Below are positions 48,530 to 58,872 of a DNA stretch of 64,000 nucleotides, piece after piece. Numbering within the stretch: position 1 is the first letter of the stretch; each line of letters starts with the position of its first letter. A program made the translations under genes and the position numbers. The notes under the pieces were generated by a model. It made no database searches. It was not told where the DNA came from and worked only from the letters and a program-made list of their open reading frames with translations. The stretch comes from Cyclobacterium qasimii M12-11B (lineage in GTDB: Bacteria > Bacteroidota > Bacteroidia > Cytophagales > Cyclobacteriaceae): the NCBI RefSeq assembly GCF_000427295.1, contig NZ_ATNM01000110.1, positions 1-64,000 on the forward strand, written 5' to 3'.

Positions 48530-49996
48530 TTATTCGCCTTGTGCCAATGAGAAACCTCTTTCCCCATCGAAGGTGTATAGGTTCTCTGTTTTTATAAAGT
48601 CAAAACCAAGATCACCCACTTGTTTAAGTATTTCTATGGTCTGGCCATGAGTAATGCTTTTATCATCCGCATCAAAAAACCTCACCCTCCAGTGGTCTGA
48701 ACAAAATGTCTCTTTCATTCCATCTGGGTACACTCTCACACCTCTGTTGGTAACAAGTTGCATCTTTAATCCATCAGCATTGACCGACCTAAGTTTATCT
48801 CCCATCACGTTAGGGTCTCTGTCCCCCTCTTTCCAGTCAATAAACACATCCAATCCTATCAATACTTTTTCAGCAGCTTTTCGTGGTTTGATGGCGAGAG
48901 CTTTCTTTATCTCGGCTTCACTTCGCTCAGCTTTAGCAAAAACCGCTTTTTTCATGCTTTTAGGTTCTTTTCCCAATCTAGCGATCACCGCCTCAGCAAA
49001 TTCCTTAGTACCTACTCTTTTGGTGCTTATGCCGTCTTGATAAATGTCTCCAGTATGAATGCCATCTTCAAGGGTAGCCATCCATGCATTGCTGATCTTT
49101 TGAGCCACTTCAGGCTGACCAATATGTACCAGCATCATGATTGCTCCATTTAACAAGCCAGAAGGGTTCGCAATGTCCATACCTGCTATGTCAGGTGCAG
49201 ACCCGTGAATGGCTTCAAACATTGCCACGTCTTCTCCCACATTGGCTGATCCTCCAAGACCAACGGAACCCGTTACTTGCGCGGCTACGTCTGAAATAAT
49301 GTCGCCATAAAGATTCAAGGTGACAATCACATCAAATATTTCTGGGCTGTCTGCAATTAGTGCAGTCGCTATATCTATAATCTTATGATCTGTTTCAATT
49401 TCTGGATACTCCTTGGCAACCTCATTAAACATCTGGTGAAAAATACCATCTGTCATTTTCATGATGTTGTCCTTGGTCATACAAGTGACTTTTTTCCGCT
49501 TGTTCATGCGGGCATATTCAAAAGCATACCTGACGATCTTCTCACTACCAGGTCTTGAGATCAACTTCAAACATTGAAATACCTCATCCGTCTGTCTGTG
49601 CTCTATGCCGGCATAAAGATCTTCTTCATTCTCCCTGATAATAACCAAATCCGTTTTAGGGAAATGCGTATGGATAAAAGGAGAATATGCCTTGCAAGGC
49701 CTTACGTTGGCGTAAAGTCCTAAAGTCTTACGTGTCGTTACATTCAGACTCTTAAACCCTCCTCCTTGGGGAGTTGTGATAGGGGATTTTAAAAATACTT
49801 TGGTCTCTCTAAGAGAGTCCCAAGCACTAGATGCTATCCCCGAACTTATCCCCTTTAAATATACCTGCTCACCTATTTCTATAATATCCGGTTCGATAGC
49901 TGCTCCTGCTGCTTCCAAAATTGACAAGGTTGCATTCATTATCTCCGGACCAATGCCGTCTCCAAATGCTACTGTAATTTTCTTTTTTTCGGTCAT
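48530..49996 (-). CDS. icd: NADP-dependent isocitrate dehydrogenase, long C-terminal form
   Basis: A 488-residue TCA-cycle enzyme that oxidises isocitrate to 2-oxoglutarate. The start ITVAFGDGIGPEIM is followed by the substrate loop GGGFKSLNVTTRKTLG, YANVRPCKAYSPF, IIRENEEDLYAGIEH and the nucleotide-binding EAIHGSAPDIAG. The extra 140 or so C-terminal residues (from KVLIGLDVFIDWKEG) match the long Thermus/Rickettsia form, which is longer than the 416-residue E. coli enzyme. Monocistronic, with its own terminator. Confidence 0.92.
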   Translation of the reverse strand: MTEKKKITVAFGDGIGPEIMNATLSILEAAGAAIEPDIIEIGEQVYLKGISSGIASSAWDSLRETKVFLKSPITTPQGGGFKSLNVTTRKTLGLYANVRPCKAYSPFIHTHFPKTDLVIIRENEEDLYAGIEHRQTDEVFQCLKLISRPGSEKIVRYAFEYARMNKRKKVTCMTKDNIMKMTDGIFHQMFNEVAKEYPEIETDHKIIDIATALIADSPEIFDVIVTLNLYGDIISDVAAQVTGSVGLGGSANVGEDVAMFEAIHGSAPDIAGMDIANPSGLLNGAIMMLVHIGQPEVAQKISNAWMATLEDGIHTGDIYQDGISTKRVGTKEFAEAVIARLGKEPKSMKKAVFAKAERSEAEIKKALAIKPRKAAEKVLIGLDVFIDWKEGDRDPNVMGDKLRSVNADGLKMQLVTNRGVRVYPDGMKETFCSDHWRVRFFDADDKSITHGQTIEILKQVGDLGFDFIKTENLYTFDGERGFSLAQGE

Positions 49997-50409
49997 GTGG
50001 TAAGTGATTGAAATTTAAATATGTTTTTACCTTCAATACAAAAATAGAAAATATTGACATACAATCGATTCAACCTGAGAATTAATAGACATTTTGAATC
50101 TAAAAAAAGGCTAATTCGATCAATACCAATCCGTATACAAAAAAGAGCGCTCCTGGAAAAGGCGATAAACTACCAAACATATTTCGAAATCAATGGCTGG
50201 TCAGTCGTGAGATAACCCAAGTGAACATCCCAATTTCGATTTATTTAAATTACCATTTCGATTACTAAATGGTTTTCTCCTTATCTAAAATACAATTTTA
50301 TAGCTTTTTTATGAAAAGTGACTTTTCCACTGATGTATGTTTTTTAGCCGAATCTTTTGTGATTGATCAGGCACCTCGTATATTTGGGCCTTAACATTGA
50401 AGAATTGGA
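49997..50409. other. Divergent intergenic region between icd and the enoyl-CoA hydratase gene
   Basis: About 413 AT-rich bases with promoters expected for both genes. I see no RNA gene, repeat or coding ORF. Confidence 0.4.
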
Positions 50410-51195
50410 ATGGCTGAACAAAAAAATATTCTTTCAGAGACTAAAGACGGAATACTTTATCTTACCATCAGCAGAGAGACCAAACTCAACGCCTTAAATT
50501 TCAGCACCTTAGAAGAATTGAAAAACATTTTCAACGAGGTGAATGATAACAAATCCATAAGAGGCGTAATCATTACGGGTGCAGGAGAAAAGGCCTTTGT
50601 CGCTGGTGCTGATATCAATGAAATTTCAGAGCTCAACGAACTCAATGCAAGAAAGTTTGCTGAATTTGGTCAGGAAGTTTTTGATAATATTGAATCTTGT
50701 CATAAACCTGTAATCGCTGTAGTCAATGGCTATGCGCTGGGAGGGGGATGTGAATTGGCTATTGCCTGCCACATGAGAATTGCTACTTCTAATGCCAAAT
50801 TTGGACAACCGGAAGTGAATTTAGGGATTATCCCTGGATATGGAGGCACCCAAAGGCTTACTAACCTTATCGGTAGAACAAAAGCCACGGAAATCCTGAT
50901 GACTGGAGATATGCTAGACGTCAACGAAGCAAAATCTTTAGGGCTACTAAACCATGTAGAAGCCACAAAAGAAGATGCAATAGCCAAAGCAGAGGAGATT
51001 TTAAGGAAGATAATGAGCAAAGCGCCATTGTCCATCGGCATGATAGTCGACTGTGTCAATGCAGTTTTTGCTACCGACGAAAACGGGTATCAGATCGAGG
51101 CCAACAGCTTCGCAAGATGCGTTAAATCCGAAGATTATAGGGAAGGAACCAAAGCCTTTCTCGAAAAAAGGAAACCTAATTTTAAAGGGGAGTAA
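50410..51195 (+). CDS. Enoyl-CoA hydratase/isomerase
   Basis: A 261-residue crotonase-family enzyme. The oxyanion-hole segments are AFVAGADINEISELN near residue 65 and ALGGGCELAIACHMRIA near 110. The catalytic glutamates lie in QPEVNLGIIPGYGGTQRL near residue 135. It hydrates 2-enoyl-CoA in fatty acid or amino acid breakdown or butanoate metabolism. It ends at a short terminator and is followed by a flippase gene. Confidence 0.9.
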   Translation: MAEQKNILSETKDGILYLTISRETKLNALNFSTLEELKNIFNEVNDNKSIRGVIITGAGEKAFVAGADINEISELNELNARKFAEFGQEVFDNIESCHKPVIAVVNGYALGGGCELAIACHMRIATSNAKFGQPEVNLGIIPGYGGTQRLTNLIGRTKATEILMTGDMLDVNEAKSLGLLNHVEATKEDAIAKAEEILRKIMSKAPLSIGMIVDCVNAVFATDENGYQIEANSFARCVKSEDYREGTKAFLEKRKPNFKGE

Positions 51196-51207
51196 TCCCC
51201 TTTTTTT
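51184..51207 (+). terminator. Compact terminator overlapping the enoyl-CoA hydratase stop and touching the flippase ATG
   Basis: AAAGGGG-agtaat-CCCC followed by T7. The UAA stop of the hydratase lies in the loop, and the flippase ATG at 51208 begins at the last T. Stem strength is modest (four G-C pairs plus adjacent A-T), so read-through is likely. Confidence 0.65.
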
Positions 51208-52725
51208 ATGGGCCTGTTAAAAAAATTAGCCGGGCAATCTGCCATCTACGGCATTAGTAGTATTCTCGGCAAATCGATCAATTTTTTGCTCGTCCCGTTG
51301 TACACGGGATATCTTCCAAAGGAAGAACTAGGTTCATTCACCATGCTTTATGCAATGATTGCATTTCTGAATGTAATCTTCACATTCGGCATGGAAACAA
51401 CCTATTTTAGATTTTCCACTGGAAAAGGATTGGATCCAAAGGTTGTCTTTCAAAATGCACAATCATTGGTTGCCATAGTCGGTTTATCATTAGGTGCAAC
51501 ATTATTTCTATTTGCAAAAGACCTCAGTGTACTATTTGAATATGAAGGCAAGGCCCATTTGTTTCAATGGGCAGCCATGATTTTGACAATTGATGCTTTG
51601 ATGGCGCTTCCATTTGCCAGGCTGAGACTCGAGGGAAGGTCTTTGACTTTTGCCCTTCTTAAGTTGGTAAACATCTTTCTGAATGTAGGTTTCAACATCC
51701 TCTTTATAGTAGTGGCCTACCATATAGTAGAAGGAGATATTCTTCAAGCCCTTAACCCTATTGTCTCCAAATGGTACAACCCAGATTGGGGAGTAGATTA
51801 TATCTTATTGGCTAACCTACTGGCTAACTTGCTGATTTTACCAATCCTATGGAAACTGGCAGGCCAATGGAAATTCCAACTAAAGCGCACCATACTAAAA
51901 CCCATGTGGGGTTATGCACTTCCATTATTATTTATGGGGCTGGCCGGTGTCACAAATGAAGTTTTTTCCAGGGGATTATTTGAATATGCGCTTCCTGAAG
52001 GCTTTTATCCTGAATTAACTTCCAGAGAGGCTGGAGGAGTATTTGGTGCCAATTTCAAGTTGGCTATATTAATGAGCCTAATCATTCAGGCATTTAAATA
52101 TGCCGCTGAGCCTTTCTTCTTCCAACAATCTGAAAACAAAAACAACCCGCTTTTATTTGCCAGGGTAATGCATTGGTTCATTATCTTTTGCACTTTGCTG
52201 ATGGTGGCAGTAACCGTTAATTTAAAATTGATTGGCGCATTGTTTTTCCAGGATGAGGGTTATGCACCCGCACTCCCCATGGTTCCACTTCTTTTGATGG
52301 GATATTTACTCCTAGGAATATATTACAACCTAAGCATTTGGTTTAAAATCACCGACCAAACACGTTATAGTTTTTATATTACTTTAGTAGGGGCAATCGT
52401 TACAGTGGTAATCATTTTAACACTGGTTCCCGTTTGGGGTTATATAGGTGGAGCCTTGAGTACTTTGGGAAGTTACTTGGTCATGGTATTGTTGTGTTAT
52501 TTCATTGGGCAAAAATATTACCCCATCCCCTATCAAACAAAAAAAGACATCAGCTACCTGCTCATTGCTTTCCTATTAAGTTATGCAGGATTTCTTTTGG
52601 ATACAGGATCCATGCTGGTAAATTTTATGCTGCATTCTGGCATCATATTATTGTACAGTGGACTCATTTTCCTGATGGAAAAAAAGGAACTATCTTCGTT
52701 TTACAAATCTATCACCAAAAAGTAG
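51208..52725 (+). CDS. Polysaccharide/lipid flippase (MATE-like)
   Basis: A 505-residue membrane protein with about 14 hydrophobic segments. The N-terminal [20 protein letters not shown] is typical of Wzx/MurJ-like exporters, followed by [18 protein letters not shown]. It likely flips a lipid-linked glycan across the inner membrane. It is followed one base later by dut, so the two are probably co-transcribed. It is not a paralogue of the flippase at 45627 beyond general family likeness. Confidence 0.85.
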   Translation: MGLLKKLAGQSAIYGISSILGKSINFLLVPLYTGYLPKEELGSFTMLYAMIAFLNVIFTFGMETTYFRFSTGKGLDPKVVFQNAQSLVAIVGLSLGATLFLFAKDLSVLFEYEGKAHLFQWAAMILTIDALMALPFARLRLEGRSLTFALLKLVNIFLNVGFNILFIVVAYHIVEGDILQALNPIVSKWYNPDWGVDYILLANLLANLLILPILWKLAGQWKFQLKRTILKPMWGYALPLLFMGLAGVTNEVFSRGLFEYALPEGFYPELTSREAGGVFGANFKLAILMSLIIQAFKYAAEPFFFQQSENKNNPLLFARVMHWFIIFCTLLMVAVTVNLKLIGALFFQDEGYAPALPMVPLLLMGYLLLGIYYNLSIWFKITDQTRYSFYITLVGAIVTVVIILTLVPVWGYIGGALSTLGSYLVMVLLCYFIGQKYYPIPYQTKKDISYLLIAFLLSYAGFLLDTGSMLVNFMLHSGIILLYSGLIFLMEKKELSSFYKSITKK

Positions 52726-52726
52726 C

Positions 52727-53158
52727 ATGAAAATTAACGTCATCAATAAATCAAAGCATCCTTTGCCTGCTTACCAAACCAAACTATCAGCAGGACTGGA
52801 CCTTACCGCAGAAATAACGGAACCTATTCAATTAAACCCTCTGGAGAGGAAACTAATAGGAACTGGCCTGTATATAGCATTACCTGAAGGTTTTGAAGCT
52901 CAAATAAGGCCAAGAAGTGGATTGGCATTTAAGCATGGTGTTACAGTACTCAACAGCCCTGGCACGATAGATGCGGATTACCGAGGAGAAATAAAAGTAT
53001 TGTTGGTGAATAATTCTGACACTACCTTTACTGTTCAGGATGGTGAACGAATTGCACAGATGGTAATTGCCAGATATGAACAGATAGAATGGAGTCCCCA
53101 AGAAGCACTTTCTGAAACCGAAAGAGGAGCTGGTGGCTACGGAAGCACTGGTAAATAA
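52727..53158 (+). CDS. dut: Deoxyuridine 5'-triphosphate nucleotidohydrolase
   Basis: A 143-residue trimeric dUTPase that turns dUTP into dUMP. Motif 1 is AGLDLTAEI, motif 2 is [13 protein letters not shown], motif 3 is [20 protein letters not shown], motif 4 is [13 protein letters not shown] and motif 5 is [10 protein letters not shown] at the C-terminus. All are intact and the length is normal. It is co-directional with the flippase upstream. Confidence 0.95.
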   Translation: MKINVINKSKHPLPAYQTKLSAGLDLTAEITEPIQLNPLERKLIGTGLYIALPEGFEAQIRPRSGLAFKHGVTVLNSPGTIDADYRGEIKVLLVNNSDTTFTVQDGERIAQMVIARYEQIEWSPQEALSETERGAGGYGSTGK

Positions 53159-53371
53159 TTTAAAAAATTAAGCCACAAACTTTTTTATTTGCGTTAGCTA
53201 TCAGATGAACCAAAAGCAAGGGTTAATTGTATATTTGAAAGTAATCTGTAAATCATTATCCCTGACGGATGTTCGCAATCCTTTTGGGTACAAATAGCGT
53301 AGCAAATCACACTTTAGTCAAAATGAAGGTTTAGGTAATTTAATAGCTATAAACCTATAGCATGCATAAAC

Positions 53372-55117
53372 ATGAATAAATTGAATATTAATTTTTTTAT
53401 CTGGTTTTTCACTTTAATACTCCTGATGGGAACTTCCCAAGAGGATGCTTTTGCTCAAAACAAAATGAGCAGAAAAGAACGAAAAGCCAAAGAAAAAGAG
53501 CAAATGGCCAGCAGGCTATTTATTGAGGGACAAAAAAACCTCATGCTGGAAGATTATGAGAAAGCCTATTTTTATTTTATAAAGGCCCTGGAATACGATG
53601 AAGAAGAAAGCGCCATTCATTTCAAACTCTCACAAATGATGGTTCGCGCCAAGCAATACGACAAAGCATTAAGCTACGGTAAAAGAGCTCTTGAGTTAGA
53701 TCCTGACAATAAATACTACCATTTACAGATAGCTGAAATATACAATAACCAAAACAAAACGTTGGAAGCAGCAGGAGTTCTTGAAAACCTGATGGCTAAA
53801 GACGGGAACAACAGGCAATATATATTGGACCTGGCTTCCATGTATTTAAAACTTCAAGATTTCGATAAAGCGCTGGAAGCGTTAAATAAAGCTGAGGAAT
53901 ATTTCGGTGTAGTAGAGCAACTTACAGCTCAAAAACAACGCATTTACCTGAAGGAAAACAACTTAGAAATGGCCATAAAAGAGGGTGAAAAGCTTATAGA
54001 GGCGCACCCTGGTAATTCAAGATTTGTGCTCTCTTTGGTAGATGTACTTTTCAACAATAACAAAGCCAATCAGGCTATGGAACTGGTCTTAAATACGCTG
54101 ACTGCATATCCCAACCAGCCAGATGTAAAAATGGCGGCATACAAACTGTACAAGGAAAGGAGCGAATTTGAACAAGCAAACAAATACCTGAAAGAGGCCT
54201 TTTCGAATCCAGATTTAGAGGGAGATGTCAAGGCTGAAGCATTTTCAGCGCTATTGACACAAATCCAAAATTCTGCCCGAGACCAATTACTTGATAGTCT
54301 TTCCAAACCAATGGAAGCTTTCCATCTTAATAATCCAAATACCCTAATCGCTCTGGGGGACTGGAAATTGCAGTTAAAAGATTACAGTGAAGCCATTGAT
54401 TTTTACACTAGTGCAGCTAAAATTGATCCAACAAACGAGAAATTGTTTCAGCAATTGATACCTTTGATGTTTGAAAACCAGGTACCATTTGATGAAATAG
54501 CTGAAATGGCTACCATGGCAACGGAGAATTTCCATGAAACTCCTGAGTTTTGGTTTTACCTGGGTACTGCTCAATCTGCAAACAAGGAAAATGAAGCTGC
54601 TAAGAAGTCGCTTGAAGAATCTTTAAAGCTCAACAATAATACGAATCCACAGCTGACTTTAATGGCAAATTCGCAATTAGGAGATGTGCTTTTTGGCTTG
54701 GAAGAAAAGGATAGGGCTTTTGAGATATACGACGAAGTTTTAGCTCAAAATGCCAATAATGAACATATACTGAATAATTATGCCTACTTTCTTTCTTTAG
54801 AAAAAAAAGACCTTGAAAAAGCATATAACATGTCGCTAAAATTGGTAAAAAAGTTTCCCAATAATGCGACTTATCTAGACACACATGCTTGGGTTTTATT
54901 TCAACAGAATAAATTTGAGGAAGCCAGACCATTTATGGAAAAGGCTTTAGAAATAGAAACAGAGCCTAGTGGAGTGATGTTTGAGCATTATGGAGACATC
55001 ATGTTCAAAATTGGGGAGAAAAAGGTGGCAATGGACTACTGGAAAAAGGCCATGGCTTTGGAGGATACATCAGAATTTTTGACACTTAAAATCAAAAATA
55101 AAACATACTATGAGTAA
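53372..55117 (+). CDS. Secreted TPR-repeat protein
   Basis: A 581-residue protein. The signal peptide ends near EDAFAQ. From about residue 45 to the C-terminus there are ten or more tetratricopeptide repeats, for example EDYEKAYFYFIKALEYD and KQYDKALSYGKRALELD. It resembles periplasmic protein-interaction scaffolds often found near envelope genes in Bacteroidota. It is followed by DUF4292, with an eight-base overlap at the stop (55117 versus start 55110). No enzymatic motif is visible. Confidence 0.8.
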   Translation: MNKLNINFFIWFFTLILLMGTSQEDAFAQNKMSRKERKAKEKEQMASRLFIEGQKNLMLEDYEKAYFYFIKALEYDEEESAIHFKLSQMMVRAKQYDKALSYGKRALELDPDNKYYHLQIAEIYNNQNKTLEAAGVLENLMAKDGNNRQYILDLASMYLKLQDFDKALEALNKAEEYFGVVEQLTAQKQRIYLKENNLEMAIKEGEKLIEAHPGNSRFVLSLVDVLFNNNKANQAMELVLNTLTAYPNQPDVKMAAYKLYKERSEFEQANKYLKEAFSNPDLEGDVKAEAFSALLTQIQNSARDQLLDSLSKPMEAFHLNNPNTLIALGDWKLQLKDYSEAIDFYTSAAKIDPTNEKLFQQLIPLMFENQVPFDEIAEMATMATENFHETPEFWFYLGTAQSANKENEAAKKSLEESLKLNNNTNPQLTLMANSQLGDVLFGLEEKDRAFEIYDEVLAQNANNEHILNNYAYFLSLEKKDLEKAYNMSLKLVKKFPNNATYLDTHAWVLFQQNKFEEARPFMEKALEIETEPSGVMFEHYGDIMFKIGEKKVAMDYWKKAMALEDTSEFLTLKIKNKTYYE

Positions 55118-55853
55118 AGCTAAATTATTGACCTACCTCCTTGGAGTAGTGATGCTTTGGTCTTGTGCAAGAAAACCCATGTCTTATACTACCGATAAGG
55201 CAATGGATGAGTTTCAGCCTAATTATCTTGAATTTAATTACTTGTCCGCGAAAGGAAGAATAACTTTAGAAGAACAGGATGGTAAAATCACTAAAGGGGT
55301 ACTCAACTTAAGAGCAAAAAAAGACAGTGTTATTTGGTTTAACATGTCTCCTGGGCTAGGAATAGAAGCCCTGAGAGGGTATATCAGTACCGATAGGATA
55401 AAGATTCGAGACCGCATAAACGGTCAAAAAATCGACATGGATTACGCTGAATTTCAAAAGAAATACGGGGTACCTTTGTCCTTTTCTTTATTCCAGAATT
55501 TACTTTTCGCTAACTTACCCCACGAATTCAGTTACAGAGACAGGCTGATCAGGGTAGGGAAAACTTTTGTTTTGAAGCAGGAACGGGAAAACATCACCTA
55601 TGAAACCTCCATAGACGCCGGACATGGTAAGGTAACCCAACTCAAGAGTATCGCTTCACAAACCAGGAGTGGGAGTCTGGAAGGGTCCTATATGGACTTT
55701 CGAGATGTTTCCAAGCAGCCATTCCCTTATCAGGCCATTATTAAAATGGTGTTGAGCTTACCAGAAAGGCCAAAAAGCAATTTTTTCTTAAATGTAGAGA
55801 TGATCAAAGTAGAACTAACGGATGACCCACTTAATTTCCCATACAATTTTTAG
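55110..55853 (+). CDS. DUF4292-family lipoprotein
   Basis: A 247-residue lipoprotein with lipobox LWSC (Cys19). The body contains FNYLSAKGRITLEEQDGK and DSVIWFNMSPGLGIEALR, the family pattern, with LolB/LppX-like beta-rich character. Known examples lie next to TPR and M23-like genes in Bacteroidota, as here, and may help move lipids or lipoproteins in the envelope, but no function is proven. It overlaps the start of the next gene by 32 bases. Confidence 0.8.
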   Translation: MSKAKLLTYLLGVVMLWSCARKPMSYTTDKAMDEFQPNYLEFNYLSAKGRITLEEQDGKITKGVLNLRAKKDSVIWFNMSPGLGIEALRGYISTDRIKIRDRINGQKIDMDYAEFQKKYGVPLSFSLFQNLLFANLPHEFSYRDRLIRVGKTFVLKQERENITYETSIDAGHGKVTQLKSIASQTRSGSLEGSYMDFRDVSKQPFPYQAIIKMVLSLPERPKSNFFLNVEMIKVELTDDPLNFPYNF

Positions 55854-57108
55854 CCAATTCAGCCGAGCTAGGGTTTTATGTCTGATCCTATTTTTGATTT
55901 TAGGATTGAGTTCAACTTCTGTTCTGACGGCACAAATTACGGCAGACAGGGCTAAGTTAGAGAAGGAAAAATCTGCCATTCAAAAAAGACTGAGGGAATT
56001 TGATCTCGTTTTGAGAAAAACTACTGATGAAAAAAAAGTTTCTGTAAGCGAGCTGAGGGCGGTTAATCAAAAACTCCAGGAAAGGGAAAAATACATCGCA
56101 ACCATCAACAAGGAGCTCCAACTTGTAAACAAAGAAATAAAAGAAACCTCCACTCAAATAAAAAAGCTGAGTGATGAACTAAGCTTACTCAAGGAGGAAT
56201 ATGCCCAAATGGTATACACCTCATACAAATTAAATCAAGGGGTAAATCTAATCACTTTCATTTTTTCTTCTGCTACCTTTAAGCAGTTCTATATGCGGCT
56301 AAAATACCTGAAGCAATACAGTGATGCGCGAAAAAAACAGGTGGAACAAATGGAAAAGGTAAGTATAGAGTTGGCTGGAAAACAGGAAGCTTTAGAGGTA
56401 CAAAAACAAGAACAAATAGCTGTGCTCACCCAAGAGCAAGAACAGAAAAAAGCATTGGATCAGCTCAAAACGGAGCAACAAAGAATGGTCAATACCTTAA
56501 GCCAAAAAGAAGAGGAAGTAAGAAAAGAAATAGCGGCTACAAAAAAACAGCAGGCAGAACTCAATAAGCTGATTAAAAATGTAATTGCTGAAGAAATCAG
56601 ACTTGCCAAAGCCGCAGAAAAAGCTACCGAAACACCAAAAGCTGAAGGTCCAAAAACCAAAAATCTTCCAAATACGCCACAGGTAAAAAAACTATCCGCC
56701 TCATTCGCTAGTAATAAGGGAAATATACCCTGGCCAGTAGAGAGTGGATTCATATCAAAAAAATACGGCACTTATCCCCACCCCACCTTAAAAGGAATTT
56801 CTGAAACCAATGATGGCATAGACATTCAAACCACTAATAACGCTCCAGTCAAATCCGTCTTTCCAGGCACAGTAACCAAGATCACCACTGTACCCGGAAT
56901 GGGAGGCACTATTATCATCAAACATGGCGAATTTTACACCATGTATAGCAGGCTAAAAACCATTGATGTAAAATCTGGTGAAGAGGTTCAATCCGAAACA
57001 ATCATTGGCCACGTATATTCAGATGAAGATGGATATTCTGAACTTCATTTTCAAACGTGGAAAGGCCTGGAAGTAATGAACCCCAGCATTTGGCTTTCTA
57101 GTAAATAA
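55822..57108 (+). CDS. EnvC-like coiled-coil LytM (M23) protein with degenerate active site
   Basis: A 428-residue envelope protein with a signal peptide near residues 15-37. A coiled coil runs from about residue 40 to 265 (for example EREKYIATINKELQLVNKEI), followed by a LytM/M23 domain from about residue 295. In active M23 peptidases, the first metal ligand His precedes G-x-D and the last pair is HLHF. Here these read TNDGIDIQ and SELHFQTW, so two or three zinc ligands are missing. This fits EnvC/NlpD-type non-catalytic activators of cell-wall amidases in cell separation. It follows DUF4292 with an overlap. Confidence 0.82.
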   Translation: MTHLISHTIFSQFSRARVLCLILFLILGLSSTSVLTAQITADRAKLEKEKSAIQKRLREFDLVLRKTTDEKKVSVSELRAVNQKLQEREKYIATINKELQLVNKEIKETSTQIKKLSDELSLLKEEYAQMVYTSYKLNQGVNLITFIFSSATFKQFYMRLKYLKQYSDARKKQVEQMEKVSIELAGKQEALEVQKQEQIAVLTQEQEQKKALDQLKTEQQRMVNTLSQKEEEVRKEIAATKKQQAELNKLIKNVIAEEIRLAKAAEKATETPKAEGPKTKNLPNTPQVKKLSASFASNKGNIPWPVESGFISKKYGTYPHPTLKGISETNDGIDIQTTNNAPVKSVFPGTVTKITTVPGMGGTIIIKHGEFYTMYSRLKTIDVKSGEEVQSETIIGHVYSDEDGYSELHFQTWKGLEVMNPSIWLSSK

Positions 57109-57161
57109 TCACTAAATTTTAATATATTTACAAAAAATTAAATACAACATGCTTTAAATCC

Positions 57162-57192
57162 TTTGCGTTAATAAAGCACTATCATATATTTG
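57162..57192 (+). promoter_or_regulatory. tatA promoter (Bacteroidota -33/-7)
   Basis: TTTG at 57162-57165 and TATATTTG at 57185-57192 are 19 bases apart, an excellent match to the TTTG-N19-TAnnTTTG consensus. The tatA ATG follows 30 bases further on. Confidence 0.75.
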
Positions 57193-57222
57193 TAATAATT
57201 TCAAAATCAAAATAATCGAATC

Positions 57223-57432
57223 ATGAATACATTGGGTTTTATACAAAATATCGGAGGAGGATCATTAGTGGTCATCGTACTGGTAGTTATCCTTCTTTTT
57301 GGAGCAAAAAGAATACCTGAATTGGCTAGAGGACTAGGCAGAGGTATCAGAGAATTTAAAGACGCAACCAAAGAGATTCAGGACGATTTGGAAGAAGGTC
57401 TAAAAGACGACAACAAGAAAGCAAAAAAATAA
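57223..57432 (+). CDS. tatA: Sec-independent protein translocase subunit TatA
   Basis: A 69-residue protein with one N-terminal transmembrane helix ([15 protein letters not shown]), then the conserved [18 protein letters not shown] amphipathic helix and a charged tail. It forms the pore of the twin-arginine translocase that exports folded proteins. It fits the presence of a Tat-type exported protein at 11654-12673. Directly upstream of gatA. Confidence 0.92.
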   Translation: MNTLGFIQNIGGGSLVVIVLVVILLFGAKRIPELARGLGRGIREFKDATKEIQDDLEEGLKDDNKKAKK

Positions 57433-57436
57433 CACG

Positions 57437-58869
57437 TTGGAAAAATTTCGTTCATTCGATGAGATAAGAAAATCGCTAGAAAAAAGGAAACGGATTGTAA
57501 AGCGATTGTCAAATACTACCTAAGCAACATTGAAACGAAGGCGCAATTAAACGCCTTCGTTGAAGTTTATAGCCAATCTGCTTTAGAGCAGGCAGCAGCT
57601 ATTGACGAAAAATTAGCTTCTGGAAAGGCTGGGAAACTAGCAGGAATGGTAATAGGTATCAAGGATGTTTTATGCTATAATGAGCATGAAGCAAACGCCT
57701 CCAGTAAAATTCTGGAAGGTTTTGAATCCCAATTCACCGGTACTGCTGTTCAGCGTTTAATAGATCAGGATGCCATCATTATAGGAAGGCTTAACTGCGA
57801 TGAATTTGGTATGGGATCCTCCAATGAGAACTCTGTTCACGGGAAGGTGCTTAATGCCATTGACGAAAGCAGGGTTCCTGGTGGATCATCTGGTGGATCT
57901 GCGGTAGCCGTACAGGCAAATCTTTGTACTGTTTCTTTAGGAACAGACACAGGTGGATCTGTTAGGCAGCCAGCGGCTTTCACTGGTGTAATTGGTCTTA
58001 AACCTACTTATTCCAGGATTTCCAGATATGGACTGATCGCCTACGCATCGTCATTTGACACTATAGGCGTTTTCTCAAACAATATCACAGATAATGCCTT
58101 GGTTTTAGAAACAATGGCAGGACCTGATGATTTTGATAGCACTTCTTCAAGGAAGCCTGTCCCCTCTTACAGCAAACTTTTGCATTTCGATAAACCTGCA
58201 AAAATTGCTTACCTGAAGGAGACTGTCTACTCTGAAGCCCTACAGCCTGAGATTAAAGCCAATACGCTAAATGTTTTGGAGAAGTTAAAGGAAGAAGGTC
58301 ATGTTGTGGAGGAAATTAACTTCCCTTTGTTGGACTATGTACTTCCCACTTACTATATCCTTACTACAGCTGAAGCAAGTTCAAACCTATCAAGATTTGA
58401 CGGGGTCAAGTATGGCTATAGAACGCCAAATGCCCACAATCTAGAAAGCATGTACAAGCTTACCAGGTCAGAAGGCTTTGGAGATGAAGTAAAACGTAGA
58501 ATAATGCTCGGTACTTTTGTTTTGAGCGCCAGTTATTATGATGCTTATTTCACAAAAGCCCAAAAGGTAAGACGGCTAATAAAGGATTTTACGGAAGACT
58601 TATTGACCAAGTATGATTATATTGTTCTTCCAACAACCCCAAGTACGGCGTTTAAATTTGGAGAACATTCTAATGATCCAGTGGCCATGTATCTAGAGGA
58701 TATGTTTACGGTACAGGCATCTGTTTCGGGTGTTCCATCCATTTCTATACCTAATGGAAAGGACAATAATGGATTGCCTATAGGACTTCAAATCATGGCC
58801 AATTCTTTTAAAGAAGCTGAGTTATATGCTTTTGCCAATTATCTAACAGCAGCAGCATTTAATAAATAA
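57437..58869 (+). CDS. gatA: Aspartyl/glutamyl-tRNA amidotransferase subunit A, frame broken near the start
   Basis: About 477 residues after correction. The frame opens at a TTG (57437) with LEKFRSFDEIRKSLEK. One A lost in the run 57480-57485 shifts it; restoring it gives KETDCKAIVKYYLSNIETK and then the intact remainder. Catalytic residues are the Lys in GIKDVLC, the first Ser in VPGGSSGGSAVAV and the second Ser in GTDTGGSVRQPAAF (amidase signature). It makes ammonia from glutamine for Gln-tRNA and Asn-tRNA formation. Essential in most Bacteroidota, so the frame break is most likely an error. It follows tatA by four bases. Confidence 0.93.
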
Positions 58870-58872
58870 AAT

